Of a stretch of DNA of 16,107 bases, positions 5,323 to 14,181 are shown piece after piece. Position 1 is the stretch's first letter. The number at the start of each line of letters is the position of its first letter. The position numbers and the translations under genes were made by a program. The stretch lies in NCBI GenBank assembly GCA_001940645.1, contig MDVS01000128.1, positions 1 through 16,107 of the forward strand, read 5' to 3'. Origin of the DNA: Candidatus Heimdallarchaeota archaeon LC_3. Its GTDB lineage: Archaea > Asgardarchaeota > Heimdallarchaeia > Hodarchaeales > LC-3. The notes under the pieces were generated by a model, which worked only from the letters and a program-made list of their open reading frames with translations, searched no databases and was not told the DNA's origin.

Positions 5323-8300
5323 ACAAAAATGACTGATTAATAAACATTTTTTCTTTTGCTGAGATGGAGAAGATATCATAAATCATTTCATTTAGGTAAT
5401 CCTCAGATTTCGATAATAAGGAATATAAATCACTCTTTAATTGATATTTAGCTAATTTTTCTAGGATATAAGTCAAATTTTCTGTTTGAATTATGGAATC
5501 AAGCTCAAATGAATTAAATACATCGGAAAGACTACCTTTTTCTCTATTAAATAGCTCAGGATCTATACTTTCAAGAAAGAATCTAAAAAATTCCTCTTCG
5601 TTATTTGATGGTATTTCTATTTTGTAAAATTCTTCCTCGTTGACTTTAATAATCAATAATCCATTTAATTTTTCAGTTAGGATCTCAGTTACTTTAATTT
5701 TTCGTTTTTTGTCTTTAAACATTAGATTTGAAAATTTACCTTTAAAATATTCATTGATTGTTATTCGATCTTTTCCTCTATAGGTCTTAAGGATTTTTAA
5801 TATGTTTTTATCAAAAGATAATATCAACTTTTGTACATCAATGATTTCCTTTACTTTATTAGTAATAAATTGTTTCTGTTCATCACTTGCTCTAAAAATT
5901 GGAGTCTTTTTTGCATAACCTGGGACTAAGTCCATGCTTCTGATTGCATTATTGTAGATAAATTTGTAATGAAAATAGTTTATTAGTTTTGAATTAATCA
6001 TCCCAAGTAGAAAATAGATATTATCTTCATTATTGGGATAAATCTTTACAACCGTATCATATGTAATAACACTTTCTTCATCTATACAAGCTGTAATTTT
6101 TATATGATCCCGAATATGCGCAATTATTCTTTGTGCTACAATCTTTCTCCTTGGAGGATTTTCAAATTTAAATTTTGAAATTTCTGTATTATCAGGATTA
6201 AAAAACTGTCTACTACGTAAATAATAGCGTTGGATATCATTTCCTTTCAGGACTACGAAATCTCCCTCCATTTTTTGGTCTCTGAATACCCCTTTTTTCT
6301 CAAGGTAATTGATCCCGGTCCCACTCCGAATATTAGCAACTGATCCTAATAATTCACTTTGGGATTTTATTTTATGAAAAATACTATCCAGCACTCTATT
6401 GTATTGTAGAAACATGTAATCATTTTCTATACAAAGAGATTGCATCACATTACCAATATTGATAATATTTTTTTCAAATACTTTCCCCAATTGGATAATA
6501 TTATCTTCATTATCGAAATTCTTTTCTAAAATAACGATAATTTGTTCTAATTTGACATTTTTGAATGCTTTTCCACAATCTACTAAATAAAGTATTTTAG
6601 TAGTATCTATAAGCTTTTCTCGAATTTTTTTCCATGCTGAAGCAAATGCTAGTTGTTTTGGGACGATTAATCCTAATTTTCCTCCATTTTTCAATAATTT
6701 TAGACTTTTATTGATAAAGACAGCTGCAGCATTGACACCTGCTAATTTTATTTCTAAGAAATCATTTGTTTTATTTAGAGGGTTAGATTTTCTTATTTTG
6801 AAATAAGGTGGATTACCAATAATTATATCAAATCCTGAATTTGATCCCTCATTCATTTCAGTAAATTCTTCGTTCCATTTAAAGGCGTGAACTGATAATT
6901 CTTCATCCTCAATGATACTATCTCCACATTTTATTCTATTTTCGAGGTCATTTAATGGAACATTTTTCTGAGCAGTCTTAAACCACAAACTCATTTTTGA
7001 TATCTCTACTGATTCTGGGTTAAGATCGACTCCAAAAATATTATTGGAAAGGATTTTTGTATCAAATTCTGCTTTGTATCCTTGAATCTGTTCAATAAAC
7101 TTAGATAATTTGTGAGGAGTGCTTTTAGCTCTAACAATCTCATTATATTCAAGATATTTGTCATATAATATATCATAAGCACTTGAAAGAAAAGTACCTG
7201 ATCCACAAGCCGGATCTAATACTTTTAATTTTGGTAGGTAGTCTATATTTCTATCCAACGTTCTTAAAATTGTATTTTCAATTATAAAATGCACAATATA
7301 TTTTGGAGTATAATATATTCCATGTTTTTTTCGAATTTTTTTAGTTGATTCTTCTTTTAGGACAATTTTCGATCCTTCTTCTTTAATTTTCAATGATAGA
7401 CCTAGGTATTGCTCATAAATATGGCCAAGAATATCAATTGGAATAGTAGAAAAATCTATATATTTCCCATCTGAATAATAATATACTTGATTGATAATGG
7501 ATACTAATATATCGTCATCTACTTCAAGTTTTTTAACCAGTGGATCAGGAGCGAATAGTCCTCCATTATATGCAAAAATTTCATCTTCAGTTGATCCTTC
7601 GTAAATATTAGTAAATAAATCTGATATAAATAACAATAACGGGGTCCTTTCTTTTATTCCAGAAGGTAAATTCATCCATGTCTCCATGAATAATTTCAAG
7701 AATATCTTATTGAATAGATTATTATCTTCAGCAAATCTAATGAAAACTATTCGATCAAGAATCTTTTGACCAACTTCCATGAGGGTGTTTTCGTCTTTTA
7801 TTATTTCTCTATTTTTATTAATGAGGTTATCAAATAGAATCCTTCTACATCTAAATAATATTTCATAAATTTCTTCATTTAACTCCTCTTTTAGTAATTC
7901 CGTCTTGGAAAACAATTTACCAAGTAGCTTTGATTTAAAACTCTCTTTAGAAAATACGATATAAAACAAAGAAAGCGTTTTACTATCTTTAAGATCTTCT
8001 AATGTGAATTTTTCATAAAAATTATAAACAACTTGCCCTGATATATGAGTCTTATATAATCTCCATTCATACCCATTTGTTATAATGAACCAATCAATTC
8101 CTCTCTCCGTCGAATAAATTAATCCTTGTTGAACATCTGATTTATAACGATTTTTATCGTCAGATCGATATTTGTCTAAATCTTTTTTCCAGTATTTTGC
8201 TTCTAATAAGACATTAGGAGTCTTTAATTCTCTCGATGTGCGTATAGCGATATCAATCGAACCTTTAAATGCGGATTCCTCAAAGTTCAAATCCTGAGCT

Positions 8301-8530
8301 ATATCAAAATTAAGAAATTCAAGTAAAGGTAAGACAATCTTTATTTTTACATTCTCTTCATTACCCGCCTTTTTCCCCATAGTTATACTTTGTTCAGATA
8401 AAGAAAAAACATTATCGATTATTTTTCTTATTTTTTCTTCTTCAAAACTAATTTTTGAAGCTTCTTCTTGTAATAGATGACTGTCAAATAACTTAAAATG
8501 GTTAGACTCCACTTTTAATACCAAAACCAA
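5321..8530 (-). CDS. Type IIG-like restriction-modification enzyme (single chain)
   Basis: The 1069-residue protein combines cutting, N6-adenine methylation and DNA recognition. The N-terminal nuclease is of the PD-(D/E)xK type: GSIDIAI (90-96; D93) and LLEAKYWK (108-115; E110, K112). A helical linker follows. The methylase has YTPKYIV (407-413), the AdoMet motif DPACGSGTFL (439-448), an acidic partner in GVDLNPESVE (500-509) and the catalytic NPPY (573-576). The C-terminal target-recognition part shows VANIRSGTGI (731-740), LKGNDIQRYY (761-770) and LLGMINSKLINYF (841-853), typical of TaqI_C/Eco57I-like enzymes. Length and domain order fit a stand-alone type IIG system; no separate S or R gene is nearby. 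Translation starts at TTG 8530 with GGGG 5 nt upstream; a second TTG at 8524 is also possible. All key residues are intact. Confidence 0.9.
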   Translation of the reverse strand: MVLVLKVESNHFKLFDSHLLQEEASKISFEEEKIRKIIDNVFSLSEQSITMGKKAGNEENVKIKIVLPLLEFLNFDIAQDLNFEESAFKGSIDIAIRTSRELKTPNVLLEAKYWKKDLDKYRSDDKNRYKSDVQQGLIYSTERGIDWFIITNGYEWRLYKTHISGQVVYNFYEKFTLEDLKDSKTLSLFYIVFSKESFKSKLLGKLFSKTELLKEELNEEIYEILFRCRRILFDNLINKNREIIKDENTLMEVGQKILDRIVFIRFAEDNNLFNKIFLKLFMETWMNLPSGIKERTPLLLFISDLFTNIYEGSTEDEIFAYNGGLFAPDPLVKKLEVDDDILVSIINQVYYYSDGKYIDFSTIPIDILGHIYEQYLGLSLKIKEEGSKIVLKEESTKKIRKKHGIYYTPKYIVHFIIENTILRTLDRNIDYLPKLKVLDPACGSGTFLSSAYDILYDKYLEYNEIVRAKSTPHKLSKFIEQIQGYKAEFDTKILSNNIFGVDLNPESVEISKMSLWFKTAQKNVPLNDLENRIKCGDSIIEDEELSVHAFKWNEEFTEMNEGSNSGFDIIIGNPPYFKIRKSNPLNKTNDFLEIKLAGVNAAAVFINKSLKLLKNGGKLGLIVPKQLAFASAWKKIREKLIDTTKILYLVDCGKAFKNVKLEQIIVILEKNFDNEDNIIQLGKVFEKNIINIGNVMQSLCIENDYMFLQYNRVLDSIFHKIKSQSELLGSVANIRSGTGINYLEKKGVFRDQKMEGDFVVLKGNDIQRYYLRSRQFFNPDNTEISKFKFENPPRRKIVAQRIIAHIRDHIKITACIDEESVITYDTVVKIYPNNEDNIYFLLGMINSKLINYFHYKFIYNNAIRSMDLVPGYAKKTPIFRASDEQKQFITNKVKEIIDVQKLILSFDKNILKILKTYRGKDRITINEYFKGKFSNLMFKDKKRKIKVTEILTEKLNGLLIIKVNEEEFYKIEIPSNNEEEFFRFFLESIDPELFNREKGSLSDVFNSFELDSIIQTENLTYILEKLAKYQLKSDLYSLLSKSEDYLNEMIYDIFSISAKEKMFINQSFL

Positions 8531-8677
8531 TTTTTCCCCTATTTTGACTACTAAATATTAAGATTTTTATTTCACTTTGAAAGTATTATTAGTCTATGAT
8601 CAAAATTACGACATACATCAAAATATATGAAAAAGTTGTTTCAAATACTTAATCGGACCAGTATATAACTCTAATGC

Positions 8678-9598
8678 CTAATTAGGTAAAAGAATAAAAT
8701 CGAATAGTTCATGACAATTTTCTGCAATTTCTTTTATTGAATTATCGACCATATTTTGCACCTTTTCTAATTCACTTGGGTATAGATTTTTTATTAATTG
8801 AATTGAGTTTAATAAAAGATTTAATATGATATTAATCTGTCGAAGACTTTCTTTTTCATCAAATTCATTTTTAAATATTCTTATCCAATTTGCATGCGAA
8901 TTATGACTCAATTCCTTATAAAACATTTTATTTTTATCCTTAATATCATCTTCAGAGTAAATATTGTTTAAAAAGACACTTGCACCGAAATAACGGTTGT
9001 TCCTGAATTGAATTTTATCTTCATCTGTTATTTCAACGATATTTGGTTTCATATATTCCTTTTTAGCGATTTCTATCATTTCTTTCTGTTTTTCGGAATC
9101 CATTTTTTGGTTGCTCAAGATGAATAAAAGAGGTGGAAAAATTTCCTTCTCAAAAATTTTTGCCAATTCTTCTGTTGTTGGTATTCCATAGATGACGTTA
9201 TTCTCATTTTGTATATGCTTAATGAATAAATCTTTCAATGACTCGTCGATTGAATGAGAATTCAAAAACAGTATGGTCAAGATATTTTCATAGACTGTCC
9301 CGACAATAGAATAAAATGAAGTAGTACTAGAATTTTTCCAACATACAAAGCTATCATAAAGATTGGAAAAATTTGATAATAACATTAAAATGGGAAAAAA
9401 GGACTTAATCTTGTTTAAAACTTCATCTGTGTTATCAAATGATATCGATTGATAATATTTTATATAATTTATGTTTACAATATTTATCCATGAATGAAAT
9501 AAGGCAAGGTTTTTTCCAATTAGGTTATTTTCTTTATCAAAATGTTTTAAAGTTAAGATCTTATTTTTCTCCAAATTTCTCTCATGACCAGTTAACAT
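8678..9598 (-). CDS. Helical protein with DUF5677/HEPN-like motif
   Basis: The 306-residue protein is predicted almost all helical. Residues about 30-110 look like a packed helical bundle (LALFHSWINIVN; FFPILMLLSNFSNLYDSF; YSIVGTVYENILTILFL). Near 227-238 it carries YKELSHNSHANW, close to the Y-x3-S-x3-H motif of DUF5677-type HEPN-related proteins, followed by another helix pair. I suggest a defence-associated HEPN-like or helical-scaffold protein, with no catalytic proof. The gene lies 147 nt upstream of the restriction-modification gene on the same strand. It has no Shine-Dalgarno site but a TATA-like box about 32 nt before ATG 9598, so the transcript may be nearly leaderless. Confidence 0.55.
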   Translation of the reverse strand: MLTGHERNLEKNKILTLKHFDKENNLIGKNLALFHSWINIVNINYIKYYQSISFDNTDEVLNKIKSFFPILMLLSNFSNLYDSFVCWKNSSTTSFYSIVGTVYENILTILFLNSHSIDESLKDLFIKHIQNENNVIYGIPTTEELAKIFEKEIFPPLLFILSNQKMDSEKQKEMIEIAKKEYMKPNIVEITDEDKIQFRNNRYFGASVFLNNIYSEDDIKDKNKMFYKELSHNSHANWIRIFKNEFDEKESLRQINIILNLLLNSIQLIKNLYPSELEKVQNMVDNSIKEIAENCHELFDFILLPN

Positions 9599-9625
9599 TT
9601 CTTATCAAAAACTATAAATTATTTT

Positions 9626-9637
9626 CAATATAAATGT
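9626..9637 (-). promoter_or_regulatory. TATA box for the 8678-9598 gene
   Basis: The minus strand reads ACATTTATATTG, centred about 32 nt from ATG 9598. A start 25 nt downstream would give a leader of only a few nucleotides, matching the absence of a ribosome site. Confidence 0.4.
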
Positions 9638-9869
9638 CTTCCTTATATTGAGCATTGTGGAAATAAGTAGTACAATTTCACTTTCGATCATCTCTCCCTG
9701 TGGCAGCATGGTCTTTTAACTTTCAAAGTAGTGTCAATTTAGTGAATATTTTTTGGAAGCATTCTTGTTAGACTTATATCCTAAGATTTAATTCATTCAA
9801 ATAACGATTAATTAATAAAATTATATCTCAAGAATAGAATAAATATGTCGCATTAAATAAATAGTTTCT

Positions 9870-10796
9870 GTGACTCCTATGGAAAAATCGCGTCAGCATT
9901 TTGTTCAGAAAAAGATCCTGTCAAATTTCTCAAATTCACCAGATCGTCCATATGATAAACAAACAATATGGGTTCATGATAAATCCTCAAATGATTCCTT
10001 TATCTCTAATATTAAAAATATTGCCGTTAAAAAAAAGTTTCTTGAGAAAAATGCAGATGATGTACTAACTGCAATTGAAAGTGAATGTTATCCAGCATTA
10101 GCGAGGATTATAGATCAAAAATGTATTTTATGCAAGAAATTTGGCCCAAGAGAAGCATTAGAGAACCACATATTTCTTTATAGATATGTTGGTCACCAAT
10201 TGTATCGTACACCAGCTTATAGAAGACGTATCATGAATTTACCTTATTGGAGAGGTAAAAACCAAGAGGACTTAATAAAATACCAAAGTAATTTGTTCAA
10301 TAAGGCTAAATATGTTCTAATTGATTTTGATTTAGAAGGAAAGAACAGAGCAATTCCCGATGAAAAAAGAAATATGTCAAAAATATATTATGAAACCTTG
10401 GTTAAATTAACTAAATTAAAGTTAAATCAGTCAGATGACTTAGCTGCTAGTCTGTTCAATGTAATTCAACCCATAATTTTGGTAAACAAATCTAATATAC
10501 CATTCTATACAAATGATGTAGGTCTAGCTTGGTTTTTTCCATTCTACAAGACGATTAATCTTATAGCGGATGGATATAAAATAGAATCATGGTTGGTTTT
10601 CCCTATTTCACCTAAAGTAGCTATATTTCTATGTACCACAAAATCTACATCAATTTGGGCTAACAGTATAGAAGATGATAATAGAGGAATGATATTAGAC
10701 TTTCAAGACGAGAAGACGATTAATTTAGTGAATAAAAATATTAAAGAACTTTCCGAGAGATATGTTTTTTCAACAATCAAAATTGATTCTAATTAG
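9870..10796 (+). CDS. DUF4238 family protein
   Basis: The 308-residue protein begins near SRQHFVQKKILSNFS (7-21), the Q-H-[FY]-[VI] plus aromatic-Phe start typical of DUF4238, followed by TIWVHDK and a KKFLEK segment (IAVKKKFLEK at 51-60). The C-terminal half has IPFYTNDVGLAWFFP (210-224), comparable to the family's SD-x-P element, and VFPISPKVAIFL (243-254), its usual PLSP-like strand. CILC at 85-88 holds two nearby cysteines. DUF4238 proteins are of unknown biochemistry and often sit among defence genes. It is the only island gene of this size on the plus strand, diverging from the helical protein. It starts at GTG 9870; ATG 9879 is an alternative. No ribosome site is seen. Confidence 0.7.
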   Translation: MTPMEKSRQHFVQKKILSNFSNSPDRPYDKQTIWVHDKSSNDSFISNIKNIAVKKKFLEKNADDVLTAIESECYPALARIIDQKCILCKKFGPREALENHIFLYRYVGHQLYRTPAYRRRIMNLPYWRGKNQEDLIKYQSNLFNKAKYVLIDFDLEGKNRAIPDEKRNMSKIYYETLVKLTKLKLNQSDDLAASLFNVIQPIILVNKSNIPFYTNDVGLAWFFPFYKTINLIADGYKIESWLVFPISPKVAIFLCTTKSTSIWANSIEDDNRGMILDFQDEKTINLVNKNIKELSERYVFSTIKIDSN

Positions 10797-10797
10797 A

Positions 10798-11010
10798 CTA
10801 CTTGAGGAAGATATTTGCGTCAAATAAGATAAATAAGGCTATTGTGAGTGGTTGTATTAGAAAAAGTAGAATCAAAACCGGTAGTGCTTTGTGAATAGCA
10901 AAAAATCTTGTAAAATTGCTGTAGATGAGGCAAAAACACAGATAGATATCCAAGATAGTTATTTTTAAAATTCTTAGTAATGATCTAATTCGCATAAAAG
11001 AAAGACACAC
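10798..11010 (-). CDS. Possible small membrane protein
   Basis: A 70-codon GTG-started frame carries two hydrophobic stretches (LKITILDIYLCFCLIYSN at about 15-32; LPVLILLFLIQPLTIALFIL at 43-62) between basic residues. It ends one base from the stop of the DUF4238 gene on the other strand. Codon choice is poor and no ribosome site is visible, so it may be chance. If real, it is a 2TM peptide of unknown role. Confidence 0.25.
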   Translation of the reverse strand: MCLSFMRIRSLLRILKITILDIYLCFCLIYSNFTRFFAIHKALPVLILLFLIQPLTIALFILFDANIFLK

Positions 11011-11070
11011 TCTCTATCCATCCAGAAAAGAAAGTATTTATTTTTAGTTTTTTTCATTCAACCCTATTGA

Positions 11071-11190
11071 GTGATTAAAAACATTATTAGATGATGTGAC
11101 CATTGTAAGACAGTTGTAGCGGGTGATGATGGAGCTTACAAATTGGATTTTCTTCTTTGTTTAAACAGAAAATTAATTTTAATAATTTGA
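11071..11190 (+). pseudogene. Short CxxC-containing coding remnant
   Basis: After a TGA at 11092-11094 a 31-codon frame reads CDHCKTVVAGDDGAYKLDFL, then LCLNRK and a hydrophobic end. A GTG at 11071 lies in the same frame before the TGA. The CDHCK knuckle followed by GDDGAY looks like the start of a zinc-binding domain. It may be the relic of a small zinc protein, or chance. Confidence 0.2.
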
Positions 11191-11197
11191 GGAATTT

Positions 11198-12178
11198 TCA
11201 CAAATCAAGTAATAAATTCTTAATAATCATCATATTAAGGTCAAAATCATGAATTAATTGATTCAGATCTCTATAATCGAACATAGCTCCTTTTTTCCCA
11301 TTAAGCTGTATATGATTGTGAAAATCTTTTCTATCAGATTCATCGATATTTTGTAAAGTAAAAGCGAAAATACCAGAACACATTTTTAAAAATGTCATCA
11401 ATTTGGGAAAAAGATCAGTTCTTAATCCTAATTGTTGACTGAATATTAAAGGACTATAGGTAGAAATGACAAATAAGAGAGGTGAACCGATTTTCGAAAT
11501 TTCTGGTTCATTCGAACGGTTAATTATTAATAAATAAGTTGTTACAACATTTAGTTCATCAATTATTAAAAAATCGTAGTATATGGATATTATTTCTTTA
11601 ATAAATTTGGAAAAACTAGGATTCACATTTTCCTCCTTATAGGTATGACTCTTTCCGTAATGTGACCATAAATCATTTAATTCATTCCAATAATCTTTTA
11701 TCTCCAATTTTTTTTCATCGGTAATTCCTTTTATAGTATCAGTATATTGAGGGAAATACCTCAACAACTGGGGATTGCTAAAGACAAATGATTCAATTAG
11801 TTCTTTATCCCATAATTCTAATGTTATTTTATTTTCTTTATCTAAAAAGGTCTTATAGCGATCTAAAACTCCTTTACTAAATCCACTAAGACAAATGATA
11901 ATTATATGGTTTACTTTGTTATTCCTTGCATCATTTAAAATATCAAAAAACTCATTCTTTTGCAATTTACGTGCTAAATACCTTTTTACTTGTACCATTA
12001 CCCTGTTTTTAACTACCCGACCACGTTCACTTTTATAATACTCATTTGCTATAATGTCGATACTTTCGTCTCCAACTCTTCCTAATTTGATAACTTCATG
12101 AAATTTCAAAATAACGAGCAAATCTCTACAAAAAGACTCAAAATTATCTGCAGAAATTTCTTCCCAATCTAAATCCAT
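11198..12178 (-). CDS. Mrr-like restriction endonuclease with unknown C-terminal half
   Basis: The 326-residue protein has an N-terminal Mrr_cat-type nuclease (about 5-135). FESFCRDLL (13-21) supplies the helical Glu, LGRVGDESIDIIA (32-44) the catalytic D41, and VMVQVKRY (60-67) the Q63-x-K65 pair. A core alpha/beta region ends with ITLELWDKELIESF, the usual close of this fold. Mrr-type enzymes cut modified or foreign DNA. Residues 150-326 are unrecognised: helical with a strand-rich middle (IGSPLLFVISTYSPLIFS), and could be a sensor or recognition part. ATG 12178 has GAAGGA about 7 nt upstream. A T-run and a TATA-like ATTTATTAAATATT separate it from the membrane-protein gene upstream, so it may have its own promoter. 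Confidence 0.8.
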   Translation of the reverse strand: MDLDWEEISADNFESFCRDLLVILKFHEVIKLGRVGDESIDIIANEYYKSERGRVVKNRVMVQVKRYLARKLQKNEFFDILNDARNNKVNHIIIICLSGFSKGVLDRYKTFLDKENKITLELWDKELIESFVFSNPQLLRYFPQYTDTIKGITDEKKLEIKDYWNELNDLWSHYGKSHTYKEENVNPSFSKFIKEIISIYYDFLIIDELNVVTTYLLIINRSNEPEISKIGSPLLFVISTYSPLIFSQQLGLRTDLFPKLMTFLKMCSGIFAFTLQNIDESDRKDFHNHIQLNGKKGAMFDYRDLNQLIHDFDLNMMIIKNLLLDL

Positions 12179-12259
12179 TTTGCTTCCTTCGTTATCAATT
12201 ATTTCACAAATATTTAATAAATAATATCGACTGAATATTCTTATAACTTCCTTGATATT

Positions 12260-12266
12260 AAAAAAA
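12260..12266 (-). terminator. Oligo-T stop after the membrane-protein gene
   Basis: On the minus strand a T7 run begins a few bases after the TGA of the 544-residue protein, with no stem before it. This fits archaeal termination and sets the Mrr gene apart transcriptionally. Confidence 0.4.
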
Positions 12267-12268
12267 GG

Positions 12269-13903
12269 TCATTTATTTAAAATTTCCTTTTCCAATTCAA
12301 TTGGATTTATATCAATATAGAAAGATTTTTTTTCTAAAGTTCTTAATTTTTCAGAAATTTGGCTTAAATGGATATTTAAGAATTCTAAATATTTCTCATA
12401 GTCAGGTATTGGATTGAATTGTGGAATATCAAAATTTTCTTTAAATAGTTTTTCTTCTACATTAAAATTGATATGTTGTAAATCATCTATTAATTTTTCA
12501 TCTTTCTCTGACAAATTAATTGATTTAATTATCTTATAAATTATCCAAATATTATTATTTATCTCAATTGGCAATGTTTCGTTAATCCTGTTGTTTAAAG
12601 TAAACAAAATTATCCGAAAGGGACTAAGAGAATGAAAAGTCCCTTTTTTATAATGTAAATCACATTCGGATATGAAACATTTTCCATATTTAAAATTAAG
12701 TGTAAAATCAAAATCGTCAAAGACATATGGAGATTCAGTGAGTAGTTTATAGAATTTTAGATAAATGATAAATATATTATCACTAAGATTCTTTATTTTT
12801 TTAAAATTAATCTTGTCAGATTTCAATTTTAGACCTCTGCTCGATCCAGAATTTATATCCAATTTATTGATATTAGTTTTTTCGTCCTCACTAATATCAA
12901 TAAATTGGTAAACAGATTTGGGATCTAGTGAAATTGATTCTTTCGCATCATTTTCATTTATAAAATATGCCCATTTTGATGTGCAGTATGTATTTATTTC
13001 ATTTACTATTAATGCCAATTCTGAACTCAAAAAGATAATTTCTTTATGAATTTTTGAAATACAATAAAGACCATGGTTTATAGGATCACCAATTTTCTCT
13101 GGTATTTTAACTATTTGTTCCATCCAAACATGACGGTTCTTTATATCTTTTGAGTACTTCATGCCTAACATTTGACGAATAAAATGACTTCCGATTTCTT
13201 CAATATGATCAATAAGTTGAGTTTGACAAACTAGTGCAAAACTTGTATAATCATTACTTCGAAGGTGACCTTCAAGTAACCTAATCTTTGGGAGTCTAAA
13301 AGTCTCTGTGAAAGGTTTCCTTAAGTAAGTTCTTCTAACAGCACCATCATCTTCCCATTCATATCCAAACTCGAGAGGTCTCCGATACTGTTCAAATATG
13401 ACTATTTTCACAATAATTCGGTAATTTTTATAAGATTCCCAAATAAAAAGAAGACTAATTATTACTAGACTTATTGCTATTAGTATTATAATAGACAATG
13501 TTGCAACATCAAATGAAGTAGAATAAGGTTCAATTAAAATATTAGGAATTCCTTTATTATTCAGCAATAGAATAGTAGAAAGTAATCCTAAAATAATAAA
13601 TATCTTTGATACCATGGAATCAATCAGTCCTTTTGTAAAATCACCAGAAATAGATGAAAATAAAGTATTTATATCAAAAATCTTTGAAAATAATAAAAAT
13701 AATGTATAAGCAGATATAAAAATCCAATTAACGATTTCTGTTGTTCCCAATATTAGACTGATTATAGTAACTAAAAATAGAAGTTGAAATGATTCTTGAA
13801 ATTCTGTCGGCCAAGGATTTTCTATAATTAATAAAACCAAAATTGTCGAAAAAAAGAAAATACTTCCAGGTACCCTACTAGATGCTAAAACTGATCTTAA
13901 CAA
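12269..13903 (-). CDS. Multi-pass membrane protein with large helical domain
   Basis: The 544-residue protein has about five N-terminal membrane segments (near 14-28, 38-58, 60-74, 98-115 and 133-155). A long soluble region of about 385 residues follows, largely helical (LALIVNEINTYC; LSDNIFIIYLKFYKLL; LSQISEKLRTLEKK). No catalytic motif or known family was recognised. The layout, a membrane anchor plus a large soluble part next to a nuclease gene and behind a small DNA-binding protein, suits a membrane-bound sensor or effector in a defence or stress system, but this is inference. It starts at TTG 13903 with no good ribosome site, 29 nt after the winged-helix gene's stop, so coupling is likely. 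It ends with TGA. Confidence 0.65.
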   Translation of the reverse strand: MLRSVLASSRVPGSIFFFSTILVLLIIENPWPTEFQESFQLLFLVTIISLILGTTEIVNWIFISAYTLFLLFSKIFDINTLFSSISGDFTKGLIDSMVSKIFIILGLLSTILLLNNKGIPNILIEPYSTSFDVATLSIIILIAISLVIISLLFIWESYKNYRIIVKIVIFEQYRRPLEFGYEWEDDGAVRRTYLRKPFTETFRLPKIRLLEGHLRSNDYTSFALVCQTQLIDHIEEIGSHFIRQMLGMKYSKDIKNRHVWMEQIVKIPEKIGDPINHGLYCISKIHKEIIFLSSELALIVNEINTYCTSKWAYFINENDAKESISLDPKSVYQFIDISEDEKTNINKLDINSGSSRGLKLKSDKINFKKIKNLSDNIFIIYLKFYKLLTESPYVFDDFDFTLNFKYGKCFISECDLHYKKGTFHSLSPFRIILFTLNNRINETLPIEINNNIWIIYKIIKSINLSEKDEKLIDDLQHINFNVEEKLFKENFDIPQFNPIPDYEKYLEFLNIHLSQISEKLRTLEKKSFYIDINPIELEKEILNK

Positions 13904-13932
13904 ATTACATCATCAAAAATATTTATTCTTTA

Positions 13933-14181
13933 TTAAATCGCTATAAATTTCCTTATGTAATTCAATCCATCTCTGGTCAATTTATATACCTTGTTTCTTT
14001 CTCGGGGAATTATAAGCACAAGACCCTCACTTCTTAATCTTTTTAATTGCTTTTTTGCATATTTCTTATCATTGTTTCCTACTTTTGAAGTTATACAGTT
14101 AATGGGTACACTAGCCGAAAGGCTTCCATTTACACAATTATATATCGCTATTAAATAAAAACGCTGTTCACTAGTAACCAT
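13933..14181 (-). CDS. Winged-helix DNA-binding protein
   Basis: The 82-residue protein reads as a compact winged helix: an N-terminal helix (SEQRFYLIAIYNCVN), a second helix (PINCITSKVG), a recognition helix (DKKYAKKQLKRLRSEGL) and a wing (LVLIIPRERNKVYKLTRDGL) closing with a short helix. This is the MarR/ArsR-like shape of archaeal regulators. It is the first gene of an apparent operon with the 544-residue membrane protein, so autoregulation of that operon is the likely role. ATG 14181 lacks a clear ribosome site. Confidence 0.65.
   Translation of the reverse strand: MVTSEQRFYLIAIYNCVNGSLSASVPINCITSKVGNNDKKYAKKQLKRLRSEGLVLIIPRERNKVYKLTRDGLNYIRKFIAI

Noticed and set aside
7006..7206. Second minus-strand frame inside the methylase
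   Set aside because: It overlaps the conserved AdoMet motif region in another frame and has no features of its own.
5321..8530. BREX or DISARM methylase
   Set aside because: No PglZ, BrxC, DrmA or other system partners are nearby. The N-terminal nuclease and C-terminal recognition domain in one chain fit a stand-alone type IIG enzyme.
9605..9709. 34-codon minus-strand ORF just before the helical protein
   Set aside because: It begins MLPQGEMIESE and ends 6 nt before the next start, but the TATA box of the next gene lies inside it and no ribosome site is visible. It may be a leader, but support is too weak.
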